A DNA stretch of 64,000 nucleotides from Ahaetulla prasina (GCF_028640845.1 NC_080540.1:257658958-257722957), one strand, 5' to 3'. Counted from the stretch's first letter, positions 31,295 through 43,191 are shown. Notes: generated by a model from the letters alone, not told the origin. Made by a program: numbers and translations.

Positions 31295-31601
31295 TCCAGA
31301 GGTGGGTTTTAGCAGGTTCCGACCAGTTCTGGAGAACTGGTAGTGGAAATTTTGAGTAGTTTGGAGAACTGGTAGTAAAAATTGTGACTGGCCCCGCCAC
31401 CATCTATTCTCTGTCTCATGAGTCCCAGCTGATCAGGAGGAAATGGGAATTTTGCCACAATCTTCCCCTGGATTGGGGATGGAATGGAGATTTTACAGTA
31501 TCCTTTCCCTGCCATGCCCAAGCCACACCCACCAAGCCATGCCATGCCCACCAAGCCACACCCACAGAACTGGTAGTAAAAAAAATTGAAACCAACCACT
31601 G
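31295..31601. mobile_element. hAT-like MITE with 8-bp target duplication
   Basis: Ends CAGAGGTGGGTTTTAGCAGG and …TTGAAACCAACCACTG are inverted. The flanks CAGCAGTC (31287-31294) and CACCAGTC (31602-31609) agree at 7 of 8. The interior is GC-rich (CATGCCCACCAAGCCACACC) with sub-terminal GAGAACTGGTAGT repeats and no transposase. Confidence 0.8.
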
Positions 31602-31639
31602 CACCAGTCATACTTTCCTCTGACGATGCTATGCCCATT

Positions 31640-32010
31640 AGTCTTAGTATGTTTCATAGCTGGGCCTAATCTACACAATCAAAGGCCTTGCAGTAATCAA
31701 TGGAATACAGTAAATGTAGGTCTCTTTGTGGTATCTTCTTGCTCCTTATCCATCTTATGTAAAGTATCTGCTCTCTTGTCCTTCTGCCTTTTCTGAAAAG
31801 TTTGTTTACATGAGGAATCAGTCAAGTGTTTCAATAATTTGCATGGTCTAGGATCTTTATTTTGTAAACACATAAATCTTTTTCAATTTTTACACTGCCT
31901 TGTTCCATATTTAGAGCTATTAGCACTTTAAGTGCTGCCAGTCCTACAGGAAAAACACTTCATGGCTATTTCATCTGTGCATGGTGTCTCCCTATTGACA
32001 GATGGTACAA
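31640..32010 (-). pseudogene. RTE-type LINE reverse transcriptase relic
   Basis: The minus strand near 31720-31665 reads ...YCKAFDCVD, the RT palm motif A (FDxVDH type), followed by stops. No open frame survives. Confidence 0.45.
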
Positions 32011-32418
32011 GAGACCTAATATCTGCTAAAACAATTTGAATTTATGCTATGGTAAAAAAAAATGCCAATATGCAACATTTGTAGAATATAGCATATCCTA
32101 AGATCAACAGTGATTTGGTTTCTTTATTAACACAAATAAAGAATTAAATTAATAGGTTTAAAAAGTATCATTAGACCTAAATGGTTCTCACATGCTTTAA
32201 AGGTTTAGCCTTAATAGAAGATACTAAATAACTACAAACAGAAATGTGCCTAAAAAGTATATATGGAAAACAATAACTTGCATCCGAGACAAATATACCA
32301 CTGCAGTCTTTCACATTCAATACCAATCAAATCATGAGGAACTACTGGGCTAACAGGCTGTGATCTATGACATTTTTCCAGCTAGTAGCTGGCATATTTA
32401 GAGAGAAGTGGTTGTTCT
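32011..32418. other. no gene recognised
   Basis: AT-rich filler. Confidence 0.45.
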
Positions 32419-32590
32419 CAGTGGCAGATTAAGGCCCTTAGATGCCCTAAGCACTAACAAATCTTGATGCCCCCATCCTCTGTTTTTTACAAATCTTCAT
32501 TGGCTTTTCTTTCTCAACTTTGTGATGCCCTCTTTGGACCTGGTGCCCTAAGCATGTGCTTAGTCTGCTTAATGGTTAATACACCACTAG
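32419..32590. mobile_element. possible short MITE
   Basis: Ends CAGTGGCAGATTAAGGC and …TTAATGGTTAATACACCACTAG are roughly inverted, with GATGCCCT…GCCCTAAGCA repeats inside. The flanking 8-mers match poorly (about 5 of 8), so this is tentative. Confidence 0.35.
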
Positions 32591-32620
32591 CTGTTTTATA
32601 GTGCATTTCTTGCACTATAG

Positions 32621-32900
32621 CAGTGCTGGGTTTCAAAAATTTATACTACCAGTTCTGTGGGTGTGGCGTGGCTTGGTGGGCGTGGCAGGGGAAAGATACT
32701 TTAAAATCTCCATTCCTACCCCACTCCAGAGGAAGGTTACTGCAAAATTCCCATTTCCTCCCAATCACCTGGGACGTGGGAAGCAGAGAATAGGTGGGGG
32801 CAGGGCCAGTCAGAATTTTTACTACCAGTTCTCCGAACCACTCGAAATTTCCGCTACTGATTCTCCAGAACTGGTCAGAACCTGCTGAAACCCACCTCTG
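32621..32900. mobile_element. hAT-like MITE, opposite orientation to 31295
   Basis: CAGTGCTGGGTTTCAAAAAT at the left and …CTGCTGAAACCCACCTCTG at the right. The interior is the reverse complement of the element at 31295 (GTGGGCGTGGCAGGG … GAGAATAGGTGGGGGCAGGG). A clear 8-bp duplication is not seen. Confidence 0.7.
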
Positions 32901-33224
32901 ATGCATACTGAGTAGGAATTGACTGAGCTTGTATATAACAGACCTTTTCACTGTCACTGCTCCTGCCCTTTAGAACATCTTGCCTCCCATTCCCCCATTC
33001 CGCCCCCCCAGTGAGGTCAGCTCCAACCCTCCTGATCTTTGCAAGACCTTAAAGACCCGGCTTTGCCAGTTGGCTTGGAGCTCCAATGGGTGGGGGGGGC
33101 TTCACATTGGGGGTGCTGATAGATTAAAAACAGATCGCACCTCTCCCCTTCTCATTCTACTCCCTTCCCTCATCTTTTAGTTAGGATTAAGTATTTGTAT
33201 TTTTATAATATTTTATTGGTATTG

Positions 33225-33720
33225 TCTATGGAGATTTCCAGTCATCCAGGTCATGGTTGTCCCAAAAAAATGCTTTTTTTCAACTGTACTTTGTTTTTCT
33301 CTAAAGACGTTTAAAGAATGTCCTCTCATCCAAGAAGCTTCTGAATGGATGGTGGGGAATGGAAGGATTTATACTCCTTGCAGACAGCTGGTCATTTGCA
33401 TTCTTTTAGCGAGTCCTTAAAGCCATCTGATGGTTTATGTGTGTCATTCAGGGTCACCTGAATGGTGCAAATGGGTGTGGACCCTTTTTGGAACCATTGA
33501 AAGGACTGTGTTGTAGACTGGAGATAGGTGATGTCATATCCCTCCTCTTGTTGAGAGTGAGAGAGCAGTTCAATTCTGACAGCTTCTTTGACCATTCTTT
33601 CAAACTAGAGGTCCTCTTTGTCCAAAATGTGGACTTTGCTGTCTTCAAAAGAGTGGCCTTTGTCTTTTAAATGCAGATGGACTGCTGAATCTAGTCTTGA
33701 AGGGTTTGTTCTTCTTTATT
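33225..33720 (-). pseudogene. Penelope-like element relic (GIY-YIG end)
   Basis: Minus-strand pieces KGHSFEDSKVHILDKEDL (near 33665-33612) and FER.VKEAVRIEL (33603-33560) are typical of the region just after the GIY-YIG endonuclease in vertebrate Penelope-like elements. Downstream, near 33355-33300, GAAGCTTCTTGGATGAGAGG and AAACGTC are remains of its hammerhead-like pseudo-LTR. A stop replaces a residue after KEDL, and later frames are open only as short pieces (33595-33392). Confidence 0.7.
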
Positions 33721-33835
33721 TGTATTGTTTATAGGTTTTGTATAATTTTATCTTTTTAACACTGTAAGCTTCCCAGAGTTTCCCAGTGGTAAGACAGCAG
33801 CCAATACATTTCTAATAAAATTAATAATTTATATT
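33721..33835 (+). mobile_element. L2-type LINE/SINE 3' tail remnant
   Basis: CACTGTAAGCTTCCCAGAGT..TTCCCAGTGGTAAGACAGCAG, CCAATACATTTCTAATAAAA follow the familiar L2 3'-end wording (TGTAAGC.GCCCAGAGT…GGGCGG.ATA…AATAAA). Confidence 0.45.
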
Positions 33836-34240
33836 ATAAATTTAAATAGATACATGTATAGAATTTTTTTAAATTTCTGGTGAAGAATCAACCATGTGAC
33901 TCACAGTAGCAATTGGAAGCAGCACAGCCCAAAGAAAGGGTTACTAATTCAGTCAGAAAGAATCAGATATCTGTCTTGAACTTTCAAAAGAAAAAAGCTT
34001 TTGCATCTGACAATAATTTAACAAGATTTTGTGAAGTCTGATGCATAACTGAGAAACTTGCATTTACATATATAAAACTATGTAGTGCATGAAATGGCAC
34101 TTCTTTTTCTGTTAAATGTCATGTTAAATGTCATAAAATGTCATAAACTCTTACCATCCTGGGCTTCTGGAAGTTAAGATAAAATTATTGACAACACTCT
34201 GTTTTGGAGATATTTATTCTTGTTAAATTTATCATATAAG
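33836..34240. other. no gene recognised
   Basis: AT-rich filler. Confidence 0.45.
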
Positions 34241-34520
34241 TACAGATAAGCCTCAACTTCTGACCACAGGAGAGCTAGAAATTTCAATCATAAATCGTTA
34301 TGGTTGTAAGTCAAGGAAATCACATGACCAAATTTAATTTTATGGCTGTTTTACAATGATCATAAAGTGAATCACTGTGTTCATAAAGCAAATCATGTAA
34401 TTGTTAAGCAAATCCATTTTTTCAAATTGGCAGTTTTTGCCAGTAAGTAACTTTTAAGTCTATCAAAACTTTGAATGGTCATTAAACGGCCAGTCATATA
34501 ACTGGACTTGCACTTAAAAT
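34241..34520. mobile_element. palindromic MITE, TA-bounded
   Basis: Begins TACAGATAAGCCTCAACTTC with the related inverted word CATATAACTGGACTTGC at the right. Inside are CACATGACC and TAAAGTGAATCACTG words shared with the copies at 55716 and 61850. Confidence 0.55.
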
Positions 34521-35562
34521 TTAAAATTATAGGTATTAATGCTATCATGCTGACTATTTTTTCTTTAGGTAATGAAAGATTTATATAATTCCAACAATTG
34601 AACTGCAGATCAGCAGTTCATCAGCAGTTCTTGGCAAAAAACTGGTTGTTTTAAAATGCAACTTTACTCATATCTTAGTACACAATTATTAAAAATTTGC
34701 TTTTTAGCCATATCTTTCTGTTGAAGATTCATATAAAAAAGAGACAGAGCTTTGATAGTGTGGTTGCAACCACCAACTTGACTTCATCACATCAGTATAA
34801 GAAAGTTTTCAATAAACTTTATTTGCATCGCAAGGTAAACAACTTTTTAAAGCTCTTCTCCCCAAACCTAAACAATCATTTGTCAGCAATAAGGAAATTT
34901 TTCACCCCATACATTAAGCATCATCCTAGACAGAACTGATATTATGGTGCATTACATATTTTCATTTCCAGAGTTATCTCTGTCATCTTTTCTGTTTTTA
35001 ATCTATTGTTTCCAGTTGATATTAGGCTGGAAATTTTTTAAATGGTTCCATCTTGTCACATTTAATGTTTCCATGAAAAAATGAATGGCTTTTAATTTGT
35101 TCTCTCTTTGACTTTTTGTGGCTTTGGATATTACATGGAAAAGTAGAATGTAGAAGTCCATGGAAAAGTGGGCTTATTGTGAAAATTGAAGGTACCTGCC
35201 ACCTCCTTTCTCTCCCATTTGAGCCTTTTCATCAATAAAACAGCAACCTTGACACAGGTATGAGAAAAGAGTTGAGTTTTTGGAGCTCTGCACATACCAA
35301 CAAATTGAGAAGTTAAAACAATATGGAGGGAATTGCTTTTCTTTCAGAGGACATGGCCAATCCAGAGGTGGGAAAAAGAAGCTTAAAGACCAAGCAAAGG
35401 AAAACATAACTTGGAAAGGTATAAGAGTTCTACACAAATAAAATAATAAATAAAACAACATAGAATAAAATAAAGCAGCATAGAAAAAAAAACCTCCCAG
35501 AGAATGGAATTAAGAGAGCAAGCTTTGTACAAAGAAAACAGTGATGCATACTAGTAATAGTA
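34521..35562. other. no gene recognised
   Basis: AT-rich filler; open frames at 34697-34939 and 35461-35174 have no recognisable family. Confidence 0.45.
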
Positions 35563-35715
35563 TATAGGTGTTCGACTTACAACAGTTCATTTACTGACCG
35601 TTCAATGTTACAATGGCACTGAAAAAAGTCACTTATGACCATTTTTCACAGATATGATCTTTGAAGCATCCCCATGGTTGGATTGCATGCATATGTCGCA
35701 TGACAAAGGATTAAT
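35563..35715. mobile_element. palindromic MITE fragment
   Basis: TATAGGTGTTCGACTTACAA, then AACAGTTCATTTACTGACCG, TTACAATGGCACTGAAAAAA and GTCACTTATGACCATTTTTC, equivalent to 55725-55820. The right half is missing. Confidence 0.65.
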
Positions 35716-36649
35716 ATAGCCAAACTTAAAATTAAATAGCCCTGAGTAAGCTCATTTAACATGAAGATGTATTTAAATTGATAAAAAGATAAACATAGAA
35801 GAATAGTTATAAGAAGTTATATGACTGCTTCTAATATTATTTGGGCCTTATACTTCACTTTGGATATTTCAAACCATCTTCATTCATGCCTTCTCTTTAA
35901 ATCAACAGAATGGAATTTTGTAACTAATTTTATAGGCTAACAAGGTATGATAGCAATTAAATCAAAATATTAAAGGAAGGTCACAAGAAGCTAATCAGCC
36001 ACTGTTATAAAGATATTCTTGGTCACCAACCTCACCTGAATCAGCCACCAATATAAAACTTATTACACATATTTGAATGGGCAGTATTCCATGCCGACCC
36101 TGTCTTCAGTTATAGTATTACTACATCCATGTAGCTGTAAAGAATAATCTTTTAATTCAAGAGCTCCTTCCAATGAATGTTATATATTAGCAGAACATGG
36201 GGAGGGGAGAGGCAGTTGGCTAAATCATCTATGATAGCCACTTCACAATGTTTGTCCAAATATGTGAAGAGGTATGTTTGTACCCACTTGCGGGTACAAG
36301 ATTTTTTGTACCCCCAAGTGTACAACAATACAAAACAACCATATTTGCAGATTAAAAATAGAATAGATACCATTACCATTATTAGTCCATGGAAGAACAC
36401 AGGACAAAGATCAAGGCTTGCTACTAATCTGCTTAAAAGTCACTTGCTTAACATCTTTGCTTCGGATGAAAATGAATAAGGGCCCCACTGCTTATAACAT
36501 ATGTATACAAGCATTAAGCATGCAGAGCAGATCTCATTTAGGCCAGGATCTCTTATATGAAAGTCATGTGTTCGCATATATTCAGACAGCTGGAGGACTT
36601 ATAGATAAAGGACACCCATTCATTAATATGTGTGATATATCCATGAATA
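35716..36649. other. no gene recognised
   Basis: AT-rich filler. A mirror-like GTACCCACTTGCGGGTACAA stem sits at ~36279-36300. Nothing coding is recognised. Confidence 0.45.
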
Positions 36650-36972
36650 TGAAATAAAGAAGTAATTTCAGTAATAGAGTTGTTAATGCCTGGAATTCAC
36701 TACCTGACTCTGTGGTCTCTTCCCAAAAACTATCTACTATTGACCTCACCCCATTCCTAAGAGCTCTGTAAGGGGCATAAGAGCACAAACGTGCCTATCG
36801 TTCCTGTCCTAATGTTCCCTTTGATTGTATCCAATTCGCATAGTTTTTCTTTTTTATACTTATGCTTATATATGTGCTTATATATCGTATAGTTATTTCA
36901 TGCTTACGCTTACATATATTATTGTGAAAAATAGATAAATAAAATCAATAAAATAAAATAAAATAAAATTAA
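36650..36972 (+). mobile_element. CR1 LINE 3' end
   Basis: Plus-strand ORF2 terminus (…VVNAWNSLPDSVVSSQ-like, with FNQKLST shortened to KLSTIDLTPFLRAL) followed by the same 3' UTR as at 7190-7400 (GTTCCTGTCCTAATGTTCCC) and an (AAATA)n tail at 36930-36970. Confidence 0.85.
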
Positions 36973-37230
36973 AAAGAATGTGAAAGGAGATTGCCAAAGA
37001 TAGAAAAAAGCAAACTGGTCAGAACAAACTGTGGAAATTGCCAAGAAGAGAAGCCAAAGTCATGAAAGACAAAAATCTAAGAAGGAACTTAATAAAGAGT
37101 TTCAGAAAGTGGTTAGAAGACATAAGAAGCAGTTTTGCAATGACATCTGTAAAGACACTGAAGATGGAAACAGACATGGAAAAAATAATGAAAGTCTTTC
37201 AAAAGATCTCCAAACTCCTCCTCCTAATCA
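36973..37230 (+). pseudogene. RTE-type LINE pre-RT fragment
   Basis: The plus frame within 37031-37200 gives ELNKEFQKVVRRHKKQFCN and DICKDTEDGNRHGK. These match the basic linker just before the RT in RTE/BovB LINEs (…EFQRIARRDKK.F….C..IEE.NR.GK). The frame is lost after ~37200. Confidence 0.5.
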
Positions 37231-37239
37231 TCATCATCC

Positions 37240-37690
37240 CGTGCCAATACCTTTAACACCATCAAAAGCCAATGTCTGCCTATTCCAAGTTCTTGGGAAA
37301 GACTTGAGAAGTGGATAGAAATGCCAAATCCTGTCTAAACCAGGGGTCCACAAGTCTTAAAGTTGCCAAGATTGGAGACCCCTGGTCTAAACAACTGATT
37401 GACTTCTGGTTAATAGATGTGGCAGTAGATGGAGATAGCAGAATAGAAGAGAAAGAACTGGAGAAAATCATAACATACAAACATCTGCAAATAGAAAGAC
37501 TGTGACAAAAATGCAGTTAGTACCAATAGTAAAAGGTACAATCCCAAATCAACTGGAGCACTACATGAACACCATTGGTATTGACAAAACCATCATCAGT
37601 CAATTGCAAAAGGAAGCAATAGTATCTATTACACCTTCAACAACAACGTCGACCTATCCCACATCTTTGGGAAGGATTCAATAACTGGAT
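37240..37690 (+). pseudogene. R4-like LINE C-terminal relic with twin motif
   Basis: The plus strand gives WLIDVAVDGDSRIEEKELEK near 37410-37465, then NTIGIDKTIISQLQKEA near 37569-37620. The TGCCTATTCCAAGTTCTTGG… motif precedes this (37279) and recurs after it (37655). It carries a 44-bp hAT derivative at 37341-37384. The relic at 53850 has the same layout. Confidence 0.5.
37341..37384. mobile_element. 44-bp hAT derivative with perfect 8-bp target duplication
   Basis: Starts CAGGGGTC and ends GACCCCTG (perfect 8-bp inverted ends, continuing imperfectly: CCACAAGTC / TTGGCAATC-type). It is flanked by GTCTAAAC at 37333-37340 and 37385-37392. Removing it restores the R4-like sequence seen at the sister loci. 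It is almost nothing but the two termini. Confidence 0.85.
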
Positions 37691-37717
37691 AAAAATTCCA
37701 GCCTAAACTTTTGACTG

Positions 37718-37741
37718 ATCTCTCTCTCTCTCTCTCTCTCA
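37718..37741. repeat. (TC)n microsatellite
   Basis: Uninterrupted TCTCTC… of about 24 bp at the right edge of the R4-like relic. Confidence 0.9.
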
Positions 37742-37744
37742 TTC

Positions 37745-38400
37745 CCTCAAACACGTTTAGAAACTGCCCATCTCCCTCCCAGAGGAACTCTGGGTGATGT
37801 ACAAATCACATGTTAAAATCATAAAATTTAAAAATATGTAACAGACCTAAGTATAGTTAACATTCAATATTAATTAACTGAAGTTAATTAAAAGGTGGGA
37901 GGAAAGCCTTCAGAGTGCTAATGGCTTTGTGCTTCACTCTGAGCTCCAAATAAAAATAGCAGAGATATGTCTTTAGATATTTTTGAAAGGCCAGGAAGCA
38001 GGAGCTGACCTCACTTCTGGGGGAGAATGTTCCAAAGAATGGGGGCATCAGCAGAGAAAGTTCTCTTCCTGGACTCCACCCAGTCAGAAATCTTTAACTG
38101 ACAGTTCAGACAGAAAGAGAGCCTGGCCTCATGTCATATAAGGCTTTAAAAGGTCATAACCAATACTTTGAATTGGACTCAGAAGCAAATGGGCATCCAA
38201 TACCACTCATGCAGAAGAGGTGTTACATGCACTATACTTTGGGCACCCAAGATTATTTGTACAGCCACATTTTGTACCATCTTAAGCTTCTGGGTTTTTT
38301 TCAAGGGTAGCCACATGTAGAACACATTGTAATAGTCCAAATGGGAGATGACCAGGGCGTGAGTGACTAGCAGACAACAGTAACTCTTAGAATTCATAGC
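37745..38400 (-). mobile_element. old L2-like LINE 3' part
   Basis: The minus frame 38397-38179 gives VTHALVISHLDYYNVFYM and HVTPLLHEWYWMPI, diverged from the younger copy's THALVTSHLDYCNALYMGLP. The 3' tail region near 37760-37800 keeps AACTGCCCATCTCCCTCCCA..GGAACTCTGGGTG, the decayed hairpin. Much older than the copies at 7415 and 16794. Confidence 0.75.
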
Positions 38401-39434
38401 CAGAAGGATCAGTTACAAAGGTTTGTCTCCCAAATTGTCCTATTACCAACTTTAATCAGTCCCTCCCTCTCCAAATGATAACGGGCTGAAAAATCATGAT
38501 GCCCTTTTCCTCTTCTGATGATATTACTTATGGTCCTACCACAAGGGTATCTTCAGGGAGAATCAACAGCATCAAAATGGTAGGTGTTAATAGGCCTTGT
38601 CCCACCCACACATACACACACTTTAAATGGTTCATGGACAGTTCATGAACATAAAAAGGAATGGGACTCTGATTGTCCTAATCATACCTGCCACCTTGAC
38701 AGTTTTAAGCCCCCCTCCCCCCCCCCCGATGCCAATGTCCTTCAAGTTATTGAGGCAGTAAATTGTGTATGTTTACTCTGGTACTGTAAGGAAGCCAAAA
38801 TTATTTATATCTATACATGCTTTTCTCTTCTCTTTCCCCATTTATTTTTACAAACATATTTAAACCAACAAATATCAGCATTTTACATCCCTCTGTGTAA
38901 TGTATGATTTCTAATCTCTTTAATATTGAGCACTGAAATCCTAAGAATGATTAATACATGTTAGTTCTAGTGTTTCTTTAATATTTAAAAAGGTACCTTA
39001 GAGTCTTATCATTGCAATGTCTATTTCCAGCCAAAATTGGTTGAAATATTCTTTAAAAACAAACATAACATTTACAGAGGAATATTTCTTTTACTTAAGC
39101 TCAGCATCAAAGTGAATTGTTACAAAAAGTTTCATATCAATCTCTTGAGCTTAAGCAATTTAAGTCACAATGCTTTTTTTTCCAGGTACTTCTCCACACA
39201 GATAAGTCCAATATGATGTTAGTGTAACATTTCAAGTGAACATTTAGGTATTAGGCTGGATTGTGCATGGTACTGATAAACACACTGCTTTATACAAAGT
39301 GCTTCACCATGTCCACATTTCTGGAAGTCCAAACTGAATGTGCTTTCTTTACCACACAGAGACAGCCACTCAATAGTTTGCAAGGTTTCAAAACAAGCCT
39401 TCAAATATATAAACTGCAGAACTGTTTGAAGAAG
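38401..39434. other. no gene recognised; poly-C tract
   Basis: AT-rich filler with an interrupted poly-C run at 38710-38728 and a CA-rich CACACATACACACAC stretch at ~38608. The 107-codon frame 38584-38907 runs through both and is not a gene. Confidence 0.45.
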
Positions 39435-40262
39435 TTAGAATAGAATAGAATAGAATAGAATTTTTATTGGCCAAGTGTGATTGGACACACAAGGAATTTG
39501 TCTTGGTGCATATGCTCTCAGTGTACATAAAAGAAAAGATACGTTCATCAAGGTACAACATTTGCAACACAATTGATGATCAATATATCAATATAAATCA
39601 TAAGGATTGCCAGCAACAAGTTATAGTCATACAGTCATAAGTGGAAAGAGATTGGTGATGGGAACTATGAAACGATTAATAGTAGTGCAGATTCAGTAAA
39701 TAGTCTGACAGTGTTGAGGGAATTATTTGTTTAGCAGAGTGATGGCCTTCGGGAAAAAACTGTTCTTGTGTCTAGTTGTTCTGGTGTGCAGTGCTCTATA
39801 GCGTCGTTTTGAGGGTAGGAGTTGAAACAGTTTATGTCCAGGATGCGAGGGATCTGCAAATATTTTCACGGCCCTCTTCTTGATTCGTGCAGTATACAGG
39901 TCCTCAATGGAAGGCAAGTTGGTAGCAATTATTTTTTCTGCAGTTCTAATTATCCTCTGAAGTCTGTGTTTTTCTTGTTGGGTTGCAGAACCGAACCAGA
40001 CAGTTATAGAGGTGCAAATGACAGACTCAATAATTCCTCTGTAGAATTGGATCAGCAGCTCCTTGGGCAGTTTGAGCTTACTGAGTTGGCGCAGAAAGAA
40101 CATTCTTTGTTGTCCTTTTTTAATGATGTTTTTGATGTCAGCTGTCCATTTGAGATCTTGCGATATGATAGAACCCAGAAATTTGAAGGTTTCTACTGTT
40201 GATACTGTGTTGTCAAGTATTGTGAGAGTTACACTTGATATGTCAATGCTATAGCTCTTCTT
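39435..40262 (-). mobile_element. L3/CR1-type LINE 3' part with (AATAG)n tail
   Basis: The tail GAATAGAATAGAATAGAATA at 39436-39460 is followed by the L3 3' UTR and ORF2 C-terminus. The minus frame 40103-39723 is intact for 126 codons (FFLRQLSKLKLPKELLIQF, CTSITVWFGSATQQEKHRLQ, PSIEDLYTARI, HPGHKLFQLLPSKRRYRAL). It is nearly identical to the copy at 62734-63540. 5'-truncated at ~40262 just after the FKFLGSIIS region. Confidence 0.9.
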
Positions 40263-40899
40263 TATAATCCCTAACTAAAAGAATAGTGATTCCAAATAAT
40301 CTAGTAAAAATAATCTTTCAAGAGATGTGAATTAATTTATTTAATGACTTTGACTTTTCACTGTCTGCATACCTTCACATCAAGATGAAAAGATTAACAG
40401 ATTCAAATACATTTGGAGAAGCCAGAGTAATCTCACTTTTCCCTTATATGTATTTGCTTGATGAGAGAACATTTCATAAGTGATAAATATGAAGTGATAC
40501 AGCGATACAATACAAATTTAATCTGTGTCTAAAAAAAAATATTGCTCTCATTGTTCTCAACTGTTTTTTAAATAGTACAGATCATGTACTCAGATTAATG
40601 GCTGCATAATTTAAATCTAACCTTTACAAAGAAACAAACTTTTCAAGCACTAATTGCAAAATTATATTTTGTGTAGTAGCTAGAAAACGCAGTATGAAAT
40701 AAAATAATTGAGCATTTCAAACAATATATCAGTAGTTTTGGAGTAATTATATGAAAGTTGTGTTTGTACAAATCCCTGAGCCACAAATTAGCCAGTAAAA
40801 TTACAGAGCTAATTTGAAAGAGTGCCTTTCTCCAATTGTGTCTACCCAGGTCAACAGATTCAATAGGAGAAGCATACAAGAGGTTTCATCAATTAAAGA
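40263..40899. other. no gene recognised
   Basis: AT-rich filler. Confidence 0.45.
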
Positions 40900-41400
40900 G
40901 TGCCATCTGGGTGGACCCAGGTGAATCCTTTTCTGTTATGGTGCCTGTTGTTTAGAACATCATCCCCTTGGAGATTAGATTAGCCCCAACCCCAAGGCCT
41001 TGAAACCCTTGTTGTGTCACTGGACATGGGGATTAAAATGAATGGAAGAAATTATGTGATGCCTGTGCTGCTTATTATTTGTTAGTTTTATCTTGGCTGC
41101 TGCTCATGTGTGTATTATTATAACTTAAACTACCTAATCAATTTACTCTTAGACTCAAAACATTCTGTATTAAACCAGGGTTGAGAGGGGTAGGCCCTGA
41201 CACCTTTGTTTTCCTCTCCTTTTTGATATTGGGGTGGAGAGCACTGGGTGGAATAAATGCATCAATTGGGCAAACATCTGCAAAAGGGAATTCTCAGTGC
41301 TTTCAACATGCATTGTTATGCTGATGTTATGTTTTTAACTGTTGTTTGCTGCCCAGATTCATGATGTTAAAAAGGGGCAACTATATAAATTGTAATTATA
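40900..41400 (+). mobile_element. possible old L2 3' relic
   Basis: The end near 41340-41395 (TTGTTTGCTGCCCAGATTCA … GGGGCAACTATATAAATTGT) keeps the L2 tail word order. Upstream coding is not readable. Tentative. Confidence 0.35.
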
Positions 41401-41457
41401 TACATACACATAGACATACATACATACATACATACATACATACATACATACATACTA
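41401..41457. repeat. (ACAT)n microsatellite
   Basis: About twelve CATA units, nearly perfect, following the possible L2 tail. Confidence 0.9.
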
Positions 41458-41607
41458 TGTATTGGTAGAATTTTTATTCCCTTCCAATTTCATGACTGAG
41501 AGCATCACAGCCTGTTTTGTAAGCCTAGACTATATAGTTAGCTTGTAATTCAGTGCATTGGGCAAAATCAGAAAATATAATTATTTGAATAACCAATTAT
41601 GAGTATG

Positions 41608-41775
41608 TTAACATAACATAACATAACAACAGAGTTGGAAGGGACCTTGGAGGCCTTCTAGTCCAACCCCCTGCCCAGGCAGGAAACCCTACACCATCTC
41701 AGTCAGATGGTTATCCAACATTTTCTTAAAAATTTCCAGTGTTGGAGCATTCACAACTTCACAACTTCATTTGTG
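41608..41775 (-). mobile_element. CR1 LINE 3' end with (TATGT)n tail
   Basis: CAGAGTTGGAAGGGACCTTG, then TCTAGTCCAACCCCCTGCCC in complement; same family as 27432. Its 3' tail is four ACATA units (41611-41630). Confidence 0.85.
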
Positions 41776-43187
41776 TCTCAAATGAATATAATTAGATTTA
41801 ATTGAATTTATTTACAGCACTTATAGAATGAAGAGTAACTTGTTCCCAGCCTTGGCTAAACCCCAATCTAAACCTTTGAATTTATTATGTGCTCTTTCAA
41901 AAAATGTGGGGAAGGCAAACTAAACTCTAGTTCAATTAGCCACCAATTGTACCTGTTGCACTAAATTTGCTATTAACCCAGCCAGCCTGACAGTTGGCTG
42001 AAAATTTTGGGATATCTATATATAATCAAACATTTCTGAAGGATGCTTGATTAATGAAAGCTGATTTACAAGTTTTTATTAAACGACTTCTACTGGATCA
42101 GAAATCCAGCATCCTATTTTTCACCTCACTAAGCAACTTGCCTAATAGAAACTACGAATCATAACATAGAAACAGTAACTCAGATATATCACATAACTAG
42201 TATAGTTAGTAGTCACTAAACATGACCTTATCTTCTATGAATACCCATTGATAAAGAAAACTATCTTAAGGTTGTCCTAAGCAAACATAATTCGAATTAA
42301 AATACCAAAATTGAATCAGTAAAGGCTGAGCACAAGAAACAGAATTCATGCAAAACAAGGATAATTTAAATTTCCAAAGAAGGAAATTCACCAATAGGTG
42401 TGCAAATCTGCATCCAGCTCTATATATATTTGTTTTATTGAGGCAGTGACAGTAAAATTTACAAATCAAAGAAAACCATAATTTATTGACTAAATAGCAA
42501 CTGGCTACATCACAGATAACCATAAATACAAACCATGATCTACCAACTAAAACAAAATTAAATAAATCACATTGTGGGTTACTGCCCTCAGAATCCTATG
42601 TTTTCAGGTAGGTTTCCCCAAAATAAATCTCTCTAATCACTTAGATCAGTTATTATCATCTCCTCTGCATTGTTAAAAAAAAAAAGCCAGAAGCCATGGA
42701 CTAAAACATTTAAAGGAACCCTGACCAGGAAAATGTTTCAGCATACTTTCTCCCCGCCCCGCCCCCCAAGCTTTGCTATATATGAGTCACAAATAATGAG
42801 AGTTATAGGTAATTTAATTGCCTCTTCCTAAAAAAAGTATTCTAACTCTGAAAAACAGAGCTTTTACAATATGATAGGTCTCACAGCAGGCTTGAAACAT
42901 GAGGGAAGGCCTTGTATATTTTTTCACATTCTTTTATTTATAGTGTGCCTTAATTTGTCCCTGGATATGAAGATAACTACTAAGAAGTCTGAAAAATGTC
43001 TTGAAATGAGAATAAATACAAGAAGAAAGTGGTTCAGAATTATGCATACTGGAACCCGGCCTAGCTTTTACTTTTCATCCCAATAATTACCCAAGAACTT
43101 GGAGTTGAAGTGTACATAGCAAGTTCTGGAAAAATCAAAATGGATGCTCCATCTGATCTGATCTGTGGACAAAATGGACAAAGATTG
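41776..43187. other. no gene recognised
   Basis: AT-rich filler. A GC-rich spot CCCCGCCCCGCCCCCC at ~42752-42768 and a 71-codon frame (42871-43086) have no supporting context. Confidence 0.45.
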
Positions 43188-43191
43188 GAGG

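Noticed and set aside
32419..32590. Confident hAT call for this short element
   Set aside because: Inverted ends are weak and the flanking 8-mers match at only about 5 of 8, so it is kept as a tentative feature only.
39435..40262. Host gene from the intact 126-codon frame
   Set aside because: The protein is the C-terminus of an L3-type LINE ORF2, present again at 63057-63437.
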